This document shows positions 23,539 to 34,449 of a DNA stretch of 64,000 nucleotides, piece after piece. The stretch spans positions 1 through 64,000 of the forward strand of contig JAMYHX010000036.1 in the NCBI GenBank assembly GCA_025529335.1. Reading direction: 5' to 3'. The number at the start of each line of letters is the position of its first letter. Position 1 is the first letter of the stretch. The position numbers and the translations under genes were made by a program. Source of the stretch: Rhizopus sp. PT2906 (lineage: Eukaryota > Mucoromycota > Mucoromycetes > Mucorales > Rhizopodaceae). Under the pieces are notes generated by a model that saw only the letters and a list, made by a program, of their open reading frames with translations, was not told where the DNA came from and ran no database searches.

Positions 23539-24390
23539 TTATTCATCTTCTTCGTCGTCTTCATCATCGTCAAATACACTTTGCGTCACCTGCACTTTTT
23601 TCTTTGAAAGAGAGTACTGCAAGCTTTTCTTCAAATCTTTTCGAAGCTGTTCATCTCTTTCCAAGCCTTCATCTTGTCGTTCTTCTCTTGTCACATTTCC
23701 AGTCTCTCGCATTTGCTTTAGACGTTGCACCCTCGCATCTAGCAGTGCCTGCTCTCTAAAGATATCTTCATTTCTGCCAGCATATAGCAACTCGTCGTCT
23801 TCTTCATCTTGCTGTTGTGATTCTGTAGCCACTTCTAACATTGCCTCCTGGAATTCATTTAGTTCCTTTTCTAACTGTAACTTGGCTTGTTCTTGAGCAG
23901 CTGCTTGAGCTTTTGCTTCTCGTTCAGGATCATCAAAGAATCCAGCAGGTATCGTGTTTGGTTTCACATCCATCTCTTTTGCATTATCTTCTACACCATC
24001 TTCTACAATATCCTCATCCATAGGCTCTTCAGTTGCGTTTTGGTCAAAAAAGTCTGCTGGCAGATGGTCTTCTTCTTCTTTTTCATCTTCTTCTTCATCA
24101 CTTAGTTCAATATCCTCAAATCGAACGCGTTTCTGTTGTGGTTCGGTCTGTGCTGGTTCTGCAGCTGGCCTCTTTTGTTGCTTTAGTGCCTTTAGTTTCT
24201 CTATATTTTCTTTATGATGATTAGAGCCAAGATGAGCTTGCCAGACATTTTCGTTCTTGACGGGCGATTTGCACACAATACAGATTAAGCGACCTGTGTC
24301 GTCATACTTGGCAAATGGATGACTTATTCGACTAGAATTTTGTCGTTCAAGCTTTTGCTTTTTTAATAAACGGCGTACGTCAGATGACAT
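23539..24390 (-). CDS. ZNF830: ZNF830/CCDC16 homologue (spliceosome-associated zinc finger)
   Basis: A single exon of 283 residues starting MSSDVRRLLKKQK; the ATG 15 bp upstream is less likely. A C2H2-type finger at about residues 35-60 reads LICIVCKSPV, then WQAHLGSNHHKEN. This is the matrin/U1-like single finger of ZNF830. Acidic tracts, two repeats of a P-A-(D/G)-F-F-D motif (LPADFFDQ, IPAGFFDD), and a charged coiled coil follow. The tail ends with an Asp/Glu run. The human protein associates with the activated spliceosome together with XAB2 and ISY1 and affects genome stability. The paired AxFFD motifs and domain order fit the family well. It is divergent with NOP13 across about 165 bp. 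Confidence 0.88.
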   Translation of the reverse strand: MSSDVRRLLKKQKLERQNSSRISHPFAKYDDTGRLICIVCKSPVKNENVWQAHLGSNHHKENIEKLKALKQQKRPAAEPAQTEPQQKRVRFEDIELSDEEEDEKEEEDHLPADFFDQNATEEPMDEDIVEDGVEDNAKEMDVKPNTIPAGFFDDPEREAKAQAAAQEQAKLQLEKELNEFQEAMLEVATESQQQDEEDDELLYAGRNEDIFREQALLDARVQRLKQMRETGNVTREERQDEGLERDEQLRKDLKKSLQYSLSKKKVQVTQSVFDDDEDDEEDE

Positions 24391-24555
24391 GGTATAATTA
24401 TTCAATGTTTTGTATATGCGCTACTTTGGGGGAGGGAGAAAGTGCATTTATAAAGAGTGGCGCTCTGTGACCTTTTTTACTGCCTGTATTTCTGCGACAA
24501 TTTCAGTTTCCTTTCTTTTAAGCATATAAAAAAAAAACATAGAATAGAATTAGAG
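24391..24555. promoter_or_regulatory. Short divergent promoter region
   Basis: Only about 165 bp separate the start codons of ZNF830 (minus) and the NOP13-like gene (plus). Both promoters must sit here or inside the neighbouring gene bodies. A GGGGGAGGG purine stretch (about 24428-24436) and an A-rich leader next to the plus-strand ATG are visible. No specific factor site can be claimed. Confidence 0.5.
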
Positions 24556-25993
24556 ATGGCAAAGGAAAAGAAGGAAAAGAAGGAAAAGAAAGAAAAGAAG
24601 GAGAAAAAGGAGAAAAAGGAAAAGAAAAAGGTCTCTGAAGAGTCTGTTGAACCAGTTTCTGGAGAAAAGCAAAAACAAAACGATGATTCATTCAACGTGC
24701 TGACTGAAATGACAGCAGTGGCCTTGAATAATGGAAACGAACCAACTGAAAAGAAAAAGAAGAGCAAAAAGACAATGACAGAAGAAGAAAAGGAAGAGCA
24801 ACGTAGGATTAACAGAGAAAGCAGAGAAAAGAAAAAGCTGAAAAAGGAACTCAACAAGAAGCGCAAGGTGAGTTGTTGATATGTCTCTCCCTATTGGGTT
24901 ATGGAAGATATTCATATATATATACAATAGAGAGGAGAATTAGTTGAAGAAGAAGAAGAAAAAGAAGCTGTCAAGACAGATGATGACCAAAATAATACAA
25001 CTACAGAAGAAGAGAGAAAGATTAAAAAACCCAAGACAGAGAAAAAAGAAAAGGAACCAGAATACGGTGTCTGGGTGGGTAATCTTGCTTTCAGTACAAC
25101 AACAGATACCATCAAGGACTTTTTCAAAGACTGCGGAAAAGTAAAGCGTATGAGATGCCCTAAAGGAAATGGGGCCAAGAATAACAATAAAGGGTAAGTA
25201 GTAACAAGATGCATGTGTGCGTGGTTCATCCTAACCGATATACTGTATAGTTTTGCCTATGTTTTTTTTTCTACACCTGAAGAGCAAGCAAAGGCAATTG
25301 CCAAGTCAGAACAGGAATTAGAAGGCCGTGCTCTGTTGATCAAGGCTGAAGACAACTTTGAACGAGCAGATGGAGTAAAACCACTTACAGAAAAAGAAAA
25401 GAAAGAGATCAAGAAACAAAAGAATCCTCCTTGCCCAACCCTTTTCTTGGGTAACTTGAGTTTTGAAACAACAGAAAAGTCAATTCGTGAAGCATTCGAG
25501 TGGGCAGGGGATATTCGTAAAGTGCGAGTAGCTACTTTTGAAGACTCCGGAAAGTGTAAGGGGTACGTACTTTTAAAGAGAAAGGGGGAGCGTTTCTTGC
25601 TAATGTGCCTTTAGATTTGCATATGTGGATTATTTTACAGTAGAATCTGCTACAAAGGCGATTCGTGCCCCAGATAAGCATGTCTTGGACGGCCGTAAGT
25701 GTCGTGTAGAATTTGCTAGTGAAGAAGCTCATAGGAGATCAAAGCCCTGGTTATTGCGACAACAGAAGCGTGGCCTCCCAAATAAAGAACAAACGAACGA
25801 ACCATCTGAGCCAGCCATGCGACCAAGGAAGACAGACAGAGAAGAAAGAGCAGAAAGAGTAGAAAGAAAAGAAAGCCAGCCAGAAAAGAAACCCAAGAAC
25901 GAACGTGTGAAGCCAGGAGAGGCTTTATATTCTGCTCAAAGACAAAAGCCAACTGTCCAAGAGTTCAAGGGTAAAAAGACTGTATTTGAATAA
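24556..25993 (+). CDS. NOP13: Nucleolar two-RRM protein, Nop13-like
   Basis: Four exons with introns near 24868-24930, 25194-25250 and 25563-25614. The N-terminus is an extraordinary Lys/Glu repeat (MAKEKKEKKEKKEKK and onwards). RRM1 begins YGVWVGNLAFSTTTD (RNP2-like) and continues, after an intron, to FAYVFFSTPEEQ (RNP1). RRM2 begins TLFLGNLSFETTEKSI and, after an intron, has KGFAYVDYFTVESA. A basic tail follows (RRSKPWLLRQQKRG), and the protein ends KGKKTVFE. This arrangement matches the fungal nucleolar RNA-binding protein Nop13, associated with pre-60S particles. Both RRM introns fall just before the RNP1 strand. The stop lies only 73 bp before the PPIL1 ATG. Confidence 0.85.
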
Positions 25994-26066
25994 AATACAA
26001 TGTTTGCAAGTTCCGTTATAAAGTCTGTGTATTTTTTTTTTTCTTCTTTTTTCTATATAATAAAAA

Positions 26067-26918
26067 ATGTCTGGCAGAAGAGATAACGTCATCTTGGACA
26101 CTTCTATGGGTTCAATTCATATTGAACTCTATTGGGATCATGCACCAAGGTAGGATCAGTTAAAATGAGACACTGTGGTTCTGATTTGCTTTTATTATAG
26201 AACTTGTAAAAATTTTTATGAATTAGTAAGTAAATACATTACTTTTCATACTTGGAATATAAACACGCGCTACTTTATAGGCAAAAAAGGGATATTATGA
26301 TGGAGTGAGCGTGAGTAATGCAACAGATTAGTTTATTCATGTTCTGACTTGTCTGTTAGTTTCATCGTATTATTGCAGTAAGTCTAATAGTTTATTAAAG
26401 ATGTGGAATAAACATTCTATTGTTGTCTATCTTAGGATTTTATGATTCAAGGTAAAACAAATCTATAATATACACGACAGATCTAACGGTGAGTTTAGGT
26501 GGAGATCCCACTGGTACTGGACGTGGAGGCACTTCTATTTATGGTGAACGATTTGCAGATGAAATCCATCCGGCTCTTAAACATACTGGAGCAGGCATCC
26601 TTAGTATGGCCAATGCAGGACCTAATACGAATGGGTCTCAGGTAAACTAAAGCGAAAAAAGAAAAGAAAAAGAAGCCAACGGTTGTATAGTTTTTTATTA
26701 CATTAGCACCTACACCTTGGTTGGATGGAAAACATACAATTTTTGGTAGAGTCAGTGATGGCATGAATGTAGTGAAAAGAATGGGATTAGTAAAGACAGA
26801 TGCACATGATCGGTAAAGAAAAGAAAGCGAATAAGCATTGAATATGTCATTTATGTCACTTTATTACATACATAGTCCCAAAGATACTGTTCGTATTGAA
26901 CGTTGCCGATTCGAATAA
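26067..26918 (+). CDS. PPIL1: Cyclophilin-type peptidyl-prolyl isomerase, PPIL1 class
   Basis: A compact gene cut into about eight small exons encoding about 160 residues. The joined protein runs MSGRRDNVILDTSMGSI, TCKNFYEL, AKKGYYDGVSFHRII, DFMIQGGDPTGTGRGG, GAGILSMANAGPNTNGSQ, FFITLAPTPWLDGKHTIFG and ends ERCRFE. Catalytic and binding residues of cyclophilins are present: Arg of FHRI, Phe/Met/Gln of FMIQGGD, the W of TPWLDGKHT, and the final His. The short length and lack of extra domains place it with PPIL1, a spliceosomal cyclophilin that binds SKIP and isomerises Prp17 in human. The exon density is high for the gene length. Confidence 0.93.
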
Positions 26919-27089
26919 GATACAACAACTGATGACTGAGCCTCGACGAAAAGTATGTTTATAAATAAAGACGAAATTCTTTTATTTCTAAGTTTCAGTC
27001 TACAAATATACAAAGAAAAAAGGGTGGGTGTATATAATAAATTACAGGTAGTTGATTTTAGGAATAATACAATATTATTTTTTTTTTGT

Positions 27090-29305
27090 TTACTGAGATC
27101 CAGCATTGCTGCTAGAGTTGCTGTCGGAAGAGGTGTCATTTTGAGCGGCACGGTTCTTGTAGACCATTTCAAAGAGCTTCAAGGAGCTAGATTGAAGATC
27201 ATCAATCTTGGCCTTCAAGTCATCAGGGTTAACAGAGGCATCACCAGCTTGAGCCTTTAATGCTTCAGCACGGAGAGCAGTGATCTTTTCCTTGAGCTTT
27301 TCAGCTTCGGCCTTATCGAGTTGTTCCTTAAAGTCATCCATGGCCTTTTCGGTTTCACTCATGACAGAGTCAGCACGGTTGGCCATTTCAATAGTCTCAC
27401 GACGAGCACGATCGGCTTCAGCATTGGCTTCGGCTTGCTTGATCATGTTTTCGATTTCGTCGTTGCTCAAACCGGAAGAAGCGGCGATGGTCATAGATTG
27501 ATCACGACCAGTGGCCTTATCCTTGGCACTGACGTTGACGATACCATCAGCATCAATATCGAATTCAACTTGAATTTGAGGAACACCCTTAGGAGCAGGA
27601 GGAATACCGGTCTACAAACACACACATATTAATAAAACGCATTCAGACTCACAATATAAATAACTTACCAAGTTGAAGTCACCCAAGAGCTTGTTGTCAC
27701 GGCAGAGTTCACGTTCACCTTGGAAGACACGAACAGAGACTTGAGTTTGACCGTCAGCAGCGGTAGAGAAAACTTGTGACTTCTTTGTGGGAATAGTAGT
27801 GTTACGGTTGATCAAACGAGTGAAGACACCACCGAGGGTTTCAATACCCAAGGAAAGAGGAGTGACATCGAGTAAGAGGATATCAGTGACGGAACCGGCA
27901 AGAACACCACCTTGGATAGCAGCACCAATAGCGACGGCTTCATCAGGGTTGACAGACTTACTGGGTTCCTTACCAAACACTTGCTTGACGGTTTCGATAA
28001 CCTTGGGCATACGAGACATACCACCGACCAAGATGACGTCGTTGACATCCTTGTTGGAAATACCAGCATCCTTCATGGCCTTTTCACAAGGAGGAACGGT
28101 ACGGCTGATGAGTTCACCGACGAGGGTTTCGAACTTGGCACGAGTCAATTTAGAGTTGATGTGCTTAGGACCAGAGGCATCAGCAGTGATATAAGGCAAG
28201 TTGATATCGGTTTGAACAGTAGAAGACAATTCGATCTTGGCCTTTTCACAAGCTTCACGAATACGTTGAATGGCCATGCGGTCACTGGAAAGATCGATAC
28301 CGGATTCGTTCTTGAATTCGCTCACGACCCAGCGGACGAGGTGAGAGTCGAAATCTTCACCACCGAGAGCAGTGTCACCGTTGGTAGACTTGACTTCGAA
28401 GACACCGTTTTGGATTTCAAGGATAGAGATATCAAAGGTACCACCACCCAAGTCATAGACAGCAATGGTAGAATCACCAGACTTGTCAAGACCGTAAGCC
28501 AAGGCAGCGGCAGTAGGTTCGTTGATGACACGCAAGACATCAAGACCGGCAATCTTACCAGCATCCTTGGTAGCTTGACGTTGAGCATCGTTGAAGTAGG
28601 CAGGGACAGTGATGACAGCATGCTTGACCTTCTTACCAAGGTAACCTTCAGCAGTTTCCTTCATCTTGCCCAAGACGAAAGCACCGATTTGAGAAGGAGA
28701 GTATTTTTGTCCGTTGGCTTCGACCCAGGCGTCACCGTTGGTGTGAGCAACAATCTTGTAGGAAACAGCAGGAATATCAGCTTGGACGGCAGGATCCTTG
28801 AATTGACGACCAATCAAACGCTTGGTGGCATAGACGGTGTTTTGAGAGTTGACAACGGCCTACAATGACAGGAAAAAAAAATGAGTCATATAGTTCGGAA
28901 AAACAAGGATTGAATAAAAAATTCTTCCACTCTCACTCCCTCTTTAAACAAGAGTTGATGTTTTACCTGACGCTTAGCAGCTTGACCAACTAATAATTCA
29001 CCATCCTTTGTGAAGGCAACAATGGAAGGAGTAGTACGAGCACCTTCAGCATTTTCAATAACTCGAGGGTTCTTGCCTTCCATGACGGACACACAAGAGT
29101 TGGTTGTACCCAAATCGATACCGATAACGGGACCATTGACACCAGAGCTATAAGAACGAGCAAAGGTGGAAAGGACACCAGTCTGATCGTGAGAAAAAAA
29201 AAAAGACATAAGCAAGTTGTCAGGAACACGGTATGATGGTGTACTTACATTACGTGTTAAAGAAGGGACGAGACGTCTTTGGGCAACCTTGGATAAGTTG
29301 TACAT
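27090..29305 (-). CDS. SSC1: Mitochondrial Hsp70 (Ssc1/mortalin)
   Basis: Four exons. The N-terminus MYNLSKVAQRRLVPSLTRN is a classic Arg-rich, acid-free mitochondrial presequence. The ATPase domain follows with GPVIGIDLGTTNSCVSVME, VITVPAYFNDAQRQATKDA, the phosphate-binding loop VYDLGGGTFDISIL, and VGGMSRMPKVIE. The substrate-binding domain includes LLLDVTPLSLGIETLGG, FTRLINRNTTIPTKKSQ and an alpha-helical lid. The tail is a Ser/Asn-rich stretch ending NAGSQ. It drives import through the TIM23 motor and folds matrix proteins. The coding region shows stronger codon bias than its neighbours, typical of highly expressed genes, and so leaves long open frames on the opposite strand. I did not find a clear heat shock element upstream. 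Confidence 0.97.
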
Positions 29306-30116
29306 GTTGGACGTAGAAAAAAAGGTAAAGAAAAAGAAAAGAAAAAGAAAACGCAGCACATTATATAGGCAAGGAACCGTTTGAAAAAACTTTTGCCGGG
29401 GTTGAATTTAGTGCTGAATTGATCTTGAATTATTGTTCCTCTCTAGCGCTAGATTTCTCTGCTTAATCAAAGTCACAGTTACAGAGATTTCTCCAATCAG
29501 TGTACATTTTCAGTTTCCTTTCTTTGTTTCCTGTTTCTCCCACTTTTTCTTTTCTCTCTCTTTCTTGTTGTACCTGTATGTTGCTACAATGTGTATATAA
29601 AAGTGAGAAAAGAACAGCCGACAACATTTAATACTGTTCTCTCTTGATGGTTTGTCATCATTATAGATATGTTTAAAGAGAACACTACTACGAATGTCAT
29701 TTTAAGCGCCGATAATAACGGAAACATCTGGATCTTTCCAAGAGTAAACTCGGATAGAAGTAATGGCGACTGCAGCTGTTTTAAACTTTTTTCTTCCGTA
29801 GTTGTGGACCATGTATATTCACCAAAAAAAAGGGAGGAATGTATGTCCAATAAATACAACTGTATCATTTTAGTTTAAAATACAGTTACTTTTAGGCTGA
29901 AAACTTGTGTCTGTTCAAGTCGTTACGACTAGTTCACCGTTTTGTGATATCTTTATTCGTAAAATATTAAGCACAGGGTATATTTCGTTTGGTTGATCAT
30001 GTATTTTAAAATCTTTGAGGCTCTTGTAGATGAGAGAGGGTCTTTTGTCCCGTCAATACGGGAACGTCAAATTGCCACTGCAATCAAGAAGTCACAACTG
30101 AATCTATTGAAGAGTT
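29306..30116. other. Intergenic, SSC1 promoter and unassigned sequence
   Basis: About 800 bp upstream of SSC1. The A-rich leader and a TATATA-like motif near 29360 precede the ATG. Small open frames around 29669-29878 and 29993-30199 have no recognisable homology, and the latter overlaps the 3' end of the Fanzor relic. Confidence 0.45.
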
Positions 30117-31664
30117 TTAGTAGCCATTCTTTTCAAATGCCTTTGACTTACCCCGATTATTGGCATCGTGGCCAATATCCCAGCATTCTCTTGCATTAAA
30201 GAAGGATGCGGTCTTGTTGATAAAGTCAGTGTTGCAGTGACTGATTTTTGTTGATAATTCAGGAAATGTTTCCTGGAAGAGTAAATAACATTGGCCAGAA
30301 TGGCCAATGGCGAGGGCAGAAAGGTTGTCTCTCCGCTTGTCGGCTTTTTGGTTCAACACCAACACACAGTCAGGATTTCGGCACAAGAAAGATTCTTTTA
30401 CTTTTTTCTTGATTTCTTTATCGTTTTTCGATGTATAAGGTGGTCCATCTTGGAGAAGCAGTACATGCAGGTTTGAGACATCATGTTCTCATTTGTAATG
30501 CACACATTGACGTTCATACCATGCATGCACTGCTTCCATTTTCCGCCATCGTCTGAATCCCTTTATTGTTGAGCCTACCCCGTGCCTCTGTCTCCGATAA
30601 GCATGATAGGGCATGGTCTGCTTTTACCTTTTACTAAATAATTTATCTATTATTTAGTATTCACCAATCATATATTACTGTGCTCCTTACCTTTCTTGCC
30701 TATCAAAAACGTTTTTTTGCACACAATCGTCTTCGAAAGCGGTCGTTTTGCATTTCACACGTCCTTTTCAATCTGACTCTCTTTTTGGAATTATAAAAAT
30801 TTCTGAGAGCTAAACGGTTACTGACATGTTGCTGGTGTATATTCATTGTTTGCTCAACGCTTGTTGCCATCTTTAAGTCTAATTTTGCAAGATTATTTTC
30901 AATGGCTTGTACTGCTTTGCCTTCTGTTGACTTCTTTGCTTTTTCCAGCTTTCTTCGGACATTATAATATCCTGAGCCAATATCTATATCGCCTGCTTTT
31001 ATTGCCATAGAAGATGGTATCTGAAGCAATGAGTTGGCTCTGGATTCATCGCTGCTGTACTTGCTCACTATTTTTGAGCTTCTTCTTTGCATCCATTAGT
31101 ATCTTCCAATGCTTTGTACTTATTTCGTAGCTCAAGGTGAAACTTGAATCGTTTCATTATCAGGGGAACAGTACTTGTTATAGTCTTCAGACCATTATCT
31201 GTGCCAGAAAAAATAAATTCTTCAGAAAGATTAACCTGTGGGCTTTGTCGACAATCTTCCACTTTAGCAATCCCATGGCCATATTTCTACACAACATGCC
31301 ACTGAGTATTGCTGCTTTGGGAGGCATGGGCTGTTTCGTGGGTAATTGCAGGTTTTTGCTTCATCGCTACCCTTTTAAAATGCATTAGTTGTCTTTTCAG
31401 CTTCAGTTTGTCTCTTGCTGCTTGCACAGACAAAAACGACTGATCTCGTTCATCTTTGACTTGTTCTATAGCGTTGTATAAGTCAACCTTTTCTTCAAGG
31501 CTGCTATTTCTCCATTTGGCCTTCAAGTCTTTGATGTCCTTGGAGAAGTCCCTGTTATTGTTGTTCTTCAATGCATCTTTAAGCAATTTTTCTATCTGAA
31601 CGACTTCAGATTGCAAGCCTTGGATTTCTTGCACAAGAGTCTCTTTTGGCTTTTTATGTTTCAT
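30117..31664 (-). pseudogene. Degraded Fanzor (eukaryotic TnpB-like RuvC nuclease) relic
   Basis: On the minus strand several frames line up as one broken protein. From 31664 a charged helical region runs through one in-frame TAG (31287) into SGTDNGLKTITSTVP (RuvC-I Asp) and a helical linker. After frameshifts come PIMLIGDRGTG and VGSTIKGFRRW (RuvC-II region), then SQTCMYCFSK and CRNPDC (four-Cys zinc ribbon), then KRRDNLSALAIG (RuvC-III Arg-Asp). The order D ... [TS][TS]xxC-x2-C ... C-x4-C ... RD is the signature that Bao and Jurka described for TnpB and Fanzor. At least two stop codons and two or more frame changes, plus an intron-like piece near 30650-30700, show that it is inactive. The assignment combines visible motifs with family memory and has no database support. 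Confidence 0.72.
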
Positions 31665-32181
31665 TCTAGGTTATAAAGTGTTTGAGCTATAAGGAACTCT
31701 CATCAGACTGTTATCGTCACTAACCTGATGATAGCTTTCAGAGGTTATTGAAGGCAAAAGGAAAAAAAAAATAAAGTTGCTGCTGATATCCTTGGCCGCA
31801 CCAAAGCTTATTTATCACAGTGATGTTGTCACCTGCATTAGATACAGTGAAATGACTCATTTTCTTAATTAAAGTAGAATATCTCTACAATATGAAATTA
31901 GCAATATCATCTCCATATATTCTGACTAGATGATATACGCTTTTCTACTAAGGTGAATATTTGCTATATTTTTTATTCAAATAGGTAATACTAGAGACGC
32001 TGCAACAGGATACTGCAAGATCCAAAAAAGGCAATCCCCACAGTTTATTTTAGGAGATCATACGAGCTTTTAATTACAGCCACGCTTCATGTAATGAGGC
32101 AGATTAACAGATCATTGGTGCAGCAGACCATACAAAGCCTCATGCTGATACAGTGAAACAAATCTGATAAATAACGCCAAA
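31665..32181. other. Spacer between two element relics
   Basis: About 500 bp upstream of the Fanzor relic and downstream of the SWIM relic. It is AT-rich. I see no coding region and cannot identify element termini. Confidence 0.4.
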
Positions 32182-33060
32182 TTATATTTCACGGCAAAAA
32201 AGGCCTTGGCCTTCATTTGGGGTAGAAAACCTTTCTTGCTGAGCAACAGGGGCAGAAGCACGAGGAGAAAAAGGCAGCTTGGTTACGCGGCTGACCAAAA
32301 AAATATGCTTATACATCTTTGTTTGATCAGGGCAGCTGCAGTTCTTCAGATAGCCTTCTTTGGTATCCATCTCATAGAAGAGAATGTCTTCAGTGAAGGA
32401 TATGCACTGATAGACATTTTCTTCGAGCTGCTCTACCATGGAACAGGCAACGTCGTAATCAATACAGTATACTGCTCTTCCCTTCTTTTCTTCGTTGGCT
32501 GTCAAGCGAAACCCACCAAAATCATGCGCAGCTTTGATTGTATCTTGCCAATAATCTAATGCTACCACTTGAGATAGCAAGTAGACTAGGCGATCTACAC
32601 GCAAAGAGCGAGAGCGACCAAGATAGAACGCCTTCAATTAGTTATGATACGATTCCATTAGATTGATAGAAGGCTTCATAGTAATACGGGTCTTCTTAGG
32701 ACGCATAACCTCTAGTTCGTTACTGCTACTACCTTGATCATTATCTACAGAAGATAAGACGTTAGTAGTATCAATAGTTACCTGTGCTATTCTTAGCTTT
32801 CTTCTTGTTGGCACCAGCATGATCACACAAATAGAAGGTGGTGTGAACTGGCAAAGCTTTGAGAATGGGCTTCCCGATAAACTGAAGATTGCTTGTAACT
32901 GGATATTGCCGTTTAAATACCCCACTTAGAATGCGAGAACGCGTCCTTTTTGAATCATTCCTCGAACTTATCAGCCGTAGTAAAGATGATGGTCTGAACA
33001 CTTTCCTCATACTCTGGAGCAGTAGGGCAAACAAAATCAACAGTAATAGAGATGGAGGTA
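32182..33060 (-). pseudogene. Internally deleted MULE-type transposase relic with SWIM motif
   Basis: The N-terminal part (about 33060-32770) reads VDFVCPTAPEYEES, a broken FKKDAFSHSKWGI segment and, in another frame, LPVHTTFYLCDHAGANKKKAK. This resembles the FAR1/zinc-binding N-terminus of MULE transposases. A GT-AG intron-like gap leads to PSINLMESYHN, then LGRSRSLRVDRLVYLL, and finally a SWIM motif, NCSCPDQTKMYKHIFLVSRV. There the usual CxCx(n)CxH has lost its third Cys (Tyr instead). The catalytic DDE middle is absent, so N- and C-terminal parts are fused by an internal deletion. In-frame stops and frame changes confirm a dead element. Such non-autonomous internal deletion derivatives are common for MULEs. 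Confidence 0.65.
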
Positions 33061-33445
33061 CTGTTAAAGTTGGTAGATATTTCAGTAGATGATGTATATT
33101 TAATAACTGTATAAGCTGTTATGGATAAAGGGTCATAAAAATATTTTACGTAGCTGTTTTTCTACAGGGCGATTTAATCTTTTCGCCGTCAACAAATGTC
33201 GGAGATTGAAAGGACTGTGAGAAAGAAAAAGGGTCGTGTAGGGACTGAATCATTTGTTACAGTGTTTTTAAAAATCAATGTCGCGCCAAGATGTTGCATT
33301 CCTGTATATTTTGTATTGTAAAAATTCAATTTTTGCGACATTACTTTCTGGAAATACTGTATACTCAGTGCTTATGAAAAAGAATAAAAGCAAAGAAAAA
33401 AAAAAGGTTTATTTAAACATAGATCCATTTCTAATTGGCTCTATC
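33061..33445. other. Intergenic, no gene recognised
   Basis: About 385 bp between the SWIM relic and the 3' end of the purine nucleoside phosphorylase gene. AT-rich; nothing recognised. Confidence 0.4.
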
Positions 33446-34449
33446 TTAGACAGGCGAGGCAGCTAACAAATCAGCAAAACGAGCGACCATTCTTTGCATG
33501 TCATTGGATTTTTTAGCACTAGTTTCCAATACTTCCTCATGGTTTGCAACGTATATTTCAGTATCTGGCTCTTCATCCACACAATCTGTCAAACCCATTT
33601 CTCTCAACACTTCAAGTTTAGCATCCTTTCCTCTAGCATTGATAACTGCGTTCGTGACCAAACTGATGCCTAATACTTTAACACCTGCATGACGAGCCAC
33701 GACGACTTCAGGGACAGTTGACATGCCAACAACATCTGCACCAATTGATGCCAAGTAACGAGCCTCTACTCTTGTTTCGAAGCTTGGTCCTGACACCATA
33801 CAATACACACCTTCTCTGATGTCATCAGGAGAAATGCCTACATCAAATGCTGCTTTGAAAGCTAGCTTACGTAAGCCATAGGTGTAAGCATCTGACACAG
33901 CAGGGAATCTAGTACCAAAGGATTCCATGTTGGGGCCCACAAGAGGATTATTGCCAACCATACCGGGAATAGATAAATGATCGTTGATGATCATGATATC
34001 ACCCACTTTAAATGTAGGTTGAAGACCGCCACAGGCATTAGTGACAATCAAGTATTGAACACCGAGTAATGCCATCACGCGAACAGGGAAGGTGACCTGA
34101 AGCATGCTATGGCCTTCATAAAAATGAAATCGACCCACCATGAATACAGTGGGCGTACGTGATTCACCGAGGTGACCAAAGACAAGCTTACCAGCATGAC
34201 CGATAACTGGTGTATAATTTCAATACATTGTCAAAGCAATACAAATATATAATTACCAGTGCTTGACACAAATCCAGGAATGTCCTTGTAGTGGAATTCA
34301 ACCTTTGTTGTCTGATCAATAGTTGTAACTAAACCTCCAAGTCCAGATCCGCAAATGATTCCAAGCTTGACTTTCTTGAATTCTTCAGGTAATCTTGAAG
34401 CAATGTAGTCGGCGCTTGTCTTGTAAGTTTCTTCGGTGATAGCAGTCAT
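33446..34449 (-). CDS. PNP1: Purine nucleoside phosphorylase (PNP, trimeric type)
   Basis: Two exons joined by one intron (about 34208-34256) encode around 317 residues starting MTAITEETYKTSADYI. The phosphate-binding GSGLGGL motif follows soon after (LGIICGSGLGGL). Then come HFYEGHSM, TNACGGLQPTFKVGD, and the base-recognition region GVYCMVSGPSFETRVEARYL with VVGMSTVPEVVVARHAG. Asn of LVTNAV completes the purine-binding site. Trimeric PNPs cleave inosine and guanosine with phosphate to free base and ribose-1-phosphate in the cytosolic purine salvage pathway. All key residues are present and the length is typical. An alternative Met further upstream lies in leader sequence. Confidence 0.95.

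Noticed and set aside
23477..24224. Ser/Leu-rich plus-strand ORFs opposite ZNF830
   Set aside because: They are antisense of the acidic and coiled-coil parts of ZNF830.
27912..28868. A 318-codon open frame on the plus strand opposite the Hsp70 gene
   Set aside because: It is antisense to the highly codon-biased SSC1 exon. Biased codon use removes stop codons on the opposite strand, and the translation resembles no protein family.
29306..29500. Heat shock elements upstream of SSC1
   Set aside because: I looked for alternating GAA/TTC pentamers and found only scattered single units, not a convincing array.
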